From CAZNAQ01 sp964585585 (GTDB lineage: Bacteria; Patescibacteriota; Patescibacteriia; Patescibacteriales; JAGXOH01): a stretch of 6,642 nt of DNA. Every line of letters begins with the position of its first letter. Positions within the stretch are counted from its first letter, which is position 1. The position numbers and the translations under genes are program-made. The DNA is taken from contig CAZPEL010000044.1 in assembly GCA_964585585.1 (NCBI GenBank), forward strand, positions 1 to 6,642, in the 5' to 3' direction. Under the pieces are notes generated by a model that was not told the origin of the DNA, did not search any database, and saw only the letters and a program-made list of their open reading frames with translations. Positions 3,813 to 6,642 of this stretch are shown here, one piece after another.

Positions 3813-5534
3813 TTAGGAATTCTTTTTGGCTTTCTTGGTTTTTCGGGTCTTTCGACTCGATTTTGTTTTCTTTTTTTTCTTATCTTTTCGCTCCTTCCGG
3901 CCACCCTCATTGGCCTCGGGAAGCTCAATATAGAAAATAGAGCCCCGGCCCTCGCCGGGGGATTCGGCCCAAACCTTGCCGTGCTGGGCCTCGATCATCT
4001 TGCGGGCGATATAGAGCCCCAGGCCGGTGCCGGAGATGCCCTGGGTATCATCGGCCCGACTATATCTTTGGAATAATTTTTTAATGGTTTCCTCGCTCAT
4101 GCCCATTCCGGTGTCACTGACCAATATCCGCACCTTGCCGTCCTTTTTTTCCACCCGCACTTTCACCTCTCCTTCCTGAGTATACTTAATGGCATTATCC
4201 ACAAAATTGCCGATGATCTGGCGGAGCTTACTTCGATCCGCTTGGACCGAATATTTTTTATATTTATCGGAAGATAATTCCAATTTCAAATCCTTATTAT
4301 AGGCATTGGCCCTTAACTCCTCCACTACTCCCTGGGCCAGGTCATGGGCATCCAACTCTTTCATATTGTAATCCATCCGTCCTTGCTCGATCCTGGTTAT
4401 ATTGAGATAATCCTCAACCGACTCGGCCATGGCATCGCTGGCATCGTGTATTTTTTGGGTTACCGCCTCCACTTTTTTCGAGGGCTTGCCCAGGGAGCCC
4501 TGCAATATCAAAGAAGCAAAGGCCTTGACCGAAGTCAAAGGACTGCGAAGCTGGTGGGCGGCAAAGGACATAAATTCGGTCTTGTGTTTGTTGAGCTGCT
4601 TAAGTCTGGCGTTTGCTTTTTTTAATTGTTCAGCATATTTTTTTACTTGATCATAAGTCTCTATTTCTTTTAACACACTTCTAACAAAAGCACCTCCTAA
4701 AAGAAGAAAAAGTAGAAACAAAAATGTTTTCCATATATACCCGACTACATGAGAGGATGTAAAAATATTCAACAAAAGCAAAGCGGAAAAAATAGTTACC
4801 AAGAACTCACTCAAGGCCAACCTAACTCGAAAAAGATTATGTCTTAAAATACCGTAAACTGTAAAAGCGACCATAAAAACCGTAAAAACTTGACCTAACC
4901 AATTCAAGAAAAAATACCCCAACCACGGCATTATAAGGTTTGTAATAAAAGCCAAATTGGCCGCCAAGGCATATCCAACAAATAAATAAACTATTTGAAC
5001 TTTTTTTGTCTGACTTCTTTTACTTTCTTTCTTCCTGAGTCGCAAATATTTCTTTATTATCCGAATAAACCCATAAGTAAAAAAAGAGATTGTATACACC
5101 ACATAAATAACATACCATGAAGTGAAAACAATCTCTTTTTCTTTGCCGGGGATAATATTAACATCCTTTATGACAAGCCCCGGAATCAAGACCAATATAA
5201 CGATAAATAAATTTGTAGCAAATATTAATATCTTTTTTACCCAGAGCCTTTTTTCTTCTTGAGAAGGGAAAATATAAGTAAAATATAAAAAACTACTGGC
5301 TATAAAAGTGGGTGCCACATAAAGGAGACGGCACCAAAAAAGACTGGAAGACGGAGGTGCGGAACGATAAATAAACATACCCACGATCCAAGCTATTATA
5401 GCTAAAATATTCCAAAGATAAACTCTGTTGATTTTTTCTTCACGACCGTTCAAATACACTATCAAAGCCAAAACAAAATTCAAAGAGACGGTAACCAGCA
5501 GAGCTATATTGTGCGTATCTAAAAGTAAATTCAT
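3813..5534 (-). CDS. Multi-pass membrane sensor histidine kinase
   Basis: The 573-residue protein starts with about seven hydrophobic segments (roughly 10-28, 38-56, 65-88, 100-122, 136-160, 180-202, 208-230), resembling the 7TM sensor domains of bacterial kinases. Two more follow (about 240-258 and 264-284). A coiled-coil linker (286-320) leads to the H-box FAAHQLRSPLT with phosphoacceptor H327. The ATPase domain has an N-box (NFVDNAIKY, 443-451), G1 (DTGMG, 474-478), F-box-like LFQRYSR and G2 (GTGLGLY, 502-508). All catalytic motifs are intact, so it should autophosphorylate and pass phosphate to a response regulator, which is not in this window. The H-box has Gln after His instead of the common Glu. 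The last 28 residues hold 18 Lys/Arg. Codon use differs sharply between the membrane and kinase halves. No Shine-Dalgarno sequence precedes the ATG. Confidence 0.95.
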   Translation of the reverse strand: MNLLLDTHNIALLVTVSLNFVLALIVYLNGREEKINRVYLWNILAIIAWIVGMFIYRSAPPSSSLFWCRLLYVAPTFIASSFLYFTYIFPSQEEKRLWVKKILIFATNLFIVILVLIPGLVIKDVNIIPGKEKEIVFTSWYVIYVVYTISFFTYGFIRIIKKYLRLRKKESKRSQTKKVQIVYLFVGYALAANLAFITNLIMPWLGYFFLNWLGQVFTVFMVAFTVYGILRHNLFRVRLALSEFLVTIFSALLLLNIFTSSHVVGYIWKTFLFLLFLLLGGAFVRSVLKEIETYDQVKKYAEQLKKANARLKQLNKHKTEFMSFAAHQLRSPLTSVKAFASLILQGSLGKPSKKVEAVTQKIHDASDAMAESVEDYLNITRIEQGRMDYNMKELDAHDLAQGVVEELRANAYNKDLKLELSSDKYKKYSVQADRSKLRQIIGNFVDNAIKYTQEGEVKVRVEKKDGKVRILVSDTGMGMSEETIKKLFQRYSRADDTQGISGTGLGLYIARKMIEAQHGKVWAESPGEGRGSIFYIELPEANEGGRKERKDKKKKKTKSSRKTRKTKKAKKNS

Positions 5535-5578
5535 AAAAAATGAAACGGGTATATCTTAAATTTTACCATAATTCGACT

Positions 5579-5617
5579 AAAAAGAAAAAAGGGCGTATCT
5601 ATGTTTAATACGCCCTT
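5579..5617 (-). terminator. Intrinsic terminator after the 302-residue gene
   Basis: AAGGGCGTAT and ATACGCCCTT (5589-5598 and 5608-5617) form a perfect 10-bp stem with a nine-base loop. On the - strand it is followed by six T, C, then five T. It lies 15 bp after the stop codon of the 5633-6541 gene and should isolate that gene from the kinase. The kinase promoter must therefore lie in the short stretch 5535-5578; no strong -35/-10 pair was found there. Confidence 0.85.
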
Positions 5618-5632
5618 GACGGGGGAGACGAT

Positions 5633-6541
5633 TTAAAGCTCCCTCAATATAACTTTTAATTTTTTTGCTGGCCAGGCGGCGCAACAGGGTATGCCGCCAT
5701 AGTAGGCCTTGGGGAAACTGGGTATGGAGTTGGCCTCCACGCCCACGAGATGGAAGGCCTCGCCTCCCTTTTGCCGAATTTCTTCGGCCGCGTCCTCCGG
5801 GGCCGGATAGGCCTCGTTCAACATAACCAATCCCGGCCAAAAAAAAGGAGTGTAATGGGAAACAACTCCGGCTCGAGTCAAGTTGATCAAGATGGCCTTT
5901 GAATCTTGAATTTCATAAGGCCAATCTTTCAAATTCGGCTTATCCGGGTGTGAATTCACATCCACACAATAAACTTCCCTGCTCAACCTTTCCTCTAAAC
6001 ATCTTCCGATAAACCCTTTTCCTCCTAAAAGGATCAAGGGCGTATCTTCGGAATACCCCACGCGTTTGCGGAGAGATTTTTCTGCCTTGATCAGAGCTTC
6101 TACCGTTACCCTCCTCTCAACAGGGTCTTCTAACAACCCCAAATTATAAAGGACACCGGGAAGTACTCCGGCAAAGGTCTTCTGGTCGGCATTCAACCAT
6201 CGTCTTATATTCTCGGTTCCCTCCACGAGAAGCTTCAAGTCATGATAATTTTCCGGTTTGAAGTCTTTTTCTGTAGAGGAAATAACGAGCATAAGCCCCC
6301 ATTTACCGTTCTGTTTAAAAATCCCGGCCGGCCACGGTTTCCAACGCATCCAATGCCTATGTCTTTTATAGACATACTTGTCTGCATATTCCTCCGACGC
6401 CGGATAGGCCACGAACACGGTCTTTATGACCCCTCTGTTTCCAAGAAACCGAAAGAATCTCTCCCGGTTAAATAAAAAGTTGAGGATCAATAGACCGATC
6501 TTCCGACAATGGCTTAAAAAAGCATTCCTTATCTTTTTCAT
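5633..6541 (-). CDS. Uncharacterised 302-residue protein with Rossmann-like motif
   Basis: I do not recognise this family. The N-terminus (1-33) is basic and amphipathic (KKIRNAFLSHCRKIGLLIL) and may touch the membrane, without a clear signal peptide. The middle contains aromatic and basic clusters (YVYKRHRHWMRWKPWPAG, 56-73) and GIFKQNGKWGLMLVISSTE (73-91). Residues 168-196 look like the start of a dinucleotide-binding fold: strand PLILLGGKGFIG with a G-x-G-x-x-G pattern (174-179), helix RCLEERL, then strand EVYCVDVN ending in D194. A strand AILINLT (216-222) and a conserved-looking C-terminus (VGVEANSIPSFP, YGGIPCCAAWP) follow. This suggests an NAD(P)- or nucleotide-using oxidoreductase-like domain; reaction and substrate are unknown. 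The start is fixed by an AGGAGG site six bases upstream, and a terminator follows, so it is probably monocistronic. Confidence 0.8.
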   Translation of the reverse strand: MKKIRNAFLSHCRKIGLLILNFLFNRERFFRFLGNRGVIKTVFVAYPASEEYADKYVYKRHRHWMRWKPWPAGIFKQNGKWGLMLVISSTEKDFKPENYHDLKLLVEGTENIRRWLNADQKTFAGVLPGVLYNLGLLEDPVERRVTVEALIKAEKSLRKRVGYSEDTPLILLGGKGFIGRCLEERLSREVYCVDVNSHPDKPNLKDWPYEIQDSKAILINLTRAGVVSHYTPFFWPGLVMLNEAYPAPEDAAEEIRQKGGEAFHLVGVEANSIPSFPKAYYGGIPCCAAWPAKKLKVILREL

Positions 6542-6547
6542 TTTCCC

Positions 6548-6553
6548 CCTCCT
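6548..6553 (-). promoter_or_regulatory. Ribosome binding site for the 302-residue gene
   Basis: AGGAGG on the - strand lies six bases (GGGAAA) before the ATG at 6541. It sits inside a longer GAGGAGGGGG purine run and decides the start. Confidence 0.8.
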
Positions 6554-6604
6554 CTTTATGGTTTTATTTTAATTTTATTTATTTTTAAAGAACAATTGCT
6601 TTTT

Positions 6605-6633
6605 TATATAACATATTTTTTAAAAAAAGTCAA
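6605..6633 (-). promoter_or_regulatory. Sigma70-type promoter for the 302-residue gene
   Basis: On the - strand TTGACT (6633-6628) is followed by a 17-bp AT-only-rich spacer and TATATA (6610-6605); TATAAA at 6608-6603 is an alternative -10. The predicted start near 6598 gives a leader of about 57 nt that contains the AGGAGG site. The spacer and flanks are extremely AT-rich, so some promoter-like hexamers are expected by chance, but the -35 matches the consensus at five of six positions. Confidence 0.6.
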
Positions 6634-6642
6634 ATCTAATTT

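Noticed and set aside
5577..5840. 87-codon - strand frame overlapping the end of the 302-residue gene
   Set aside because: It is Gly/Arg-rich out-of-frame translation, crosses the intrinsic terminator, and has no start signal.

Overview
The window looks like a chromosomal segment from an uncultivated bacterium, most likely a Candidate Phyla Radiation (Patescibacteria, e.g. Parcubacteria-like) genome. That assignment is inference. It rests on compact single-copy genes, a moderate-to-low GC content with AT-rich spacers, several genes without a Shine-Dalgarno sequence, a histidine kinase with an AHQLRSPL-type H-box, and poorly characterised acetyltransferases. No RNA genes, insertion sequences, CRISPR arrays or phage genes were seen.

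Layout from left to right: a RimJ/RimL-type GNAT acetyltransferase (37-564, -) with a good sigma70-type promoter; a zinc-dependent succinylglutamate desuccinylase/aspartoacylase-family protein (622-1431, -); a hairpin; and a second GNAT protein with a four-cysteine tail (1504-1992, -). Next is a 322-bp intergenic region (1993-2314) that is the most structured part of the window. On the - strand it holds a leader with a terminator hairpin and an upstream segment able to form a competing antiterminator. On the + side it holds two nearly identical, perfectly symmetric palindromes in front of a small + strand gene. That gene (2315-2458) encodes a 47-residue Gly/Lys/Ser-rich basic protein with a textbook Shine-Dalgarno sequence and its own terminator.

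The remaining genes are again on the - strand: an M16 (insulinase-like) zinc peptidase (2550-3758) lying 54 bp downstream of a multi-pass membrane histidine kinase (3813-5534), probably co-transcribed with it. Then comes a strong intrinsic terminator (5579-5617) and an unrecognised 302-residue protein with a Rossmann-like glycine motif (5633-6541), which has a good promoter and ribosome binding site at the window edge.

Most genes look like separate short transcription units and no single pathway links them. The two acetyltransferases flanking a deacylase-family enzyme may form an acylation/deacylation neighbourhood, but this is only suggested by position. The best candidates for undescribed biology are the twin-palindrome-controlled 47-residue protein and the attenuator-like leader next to it.
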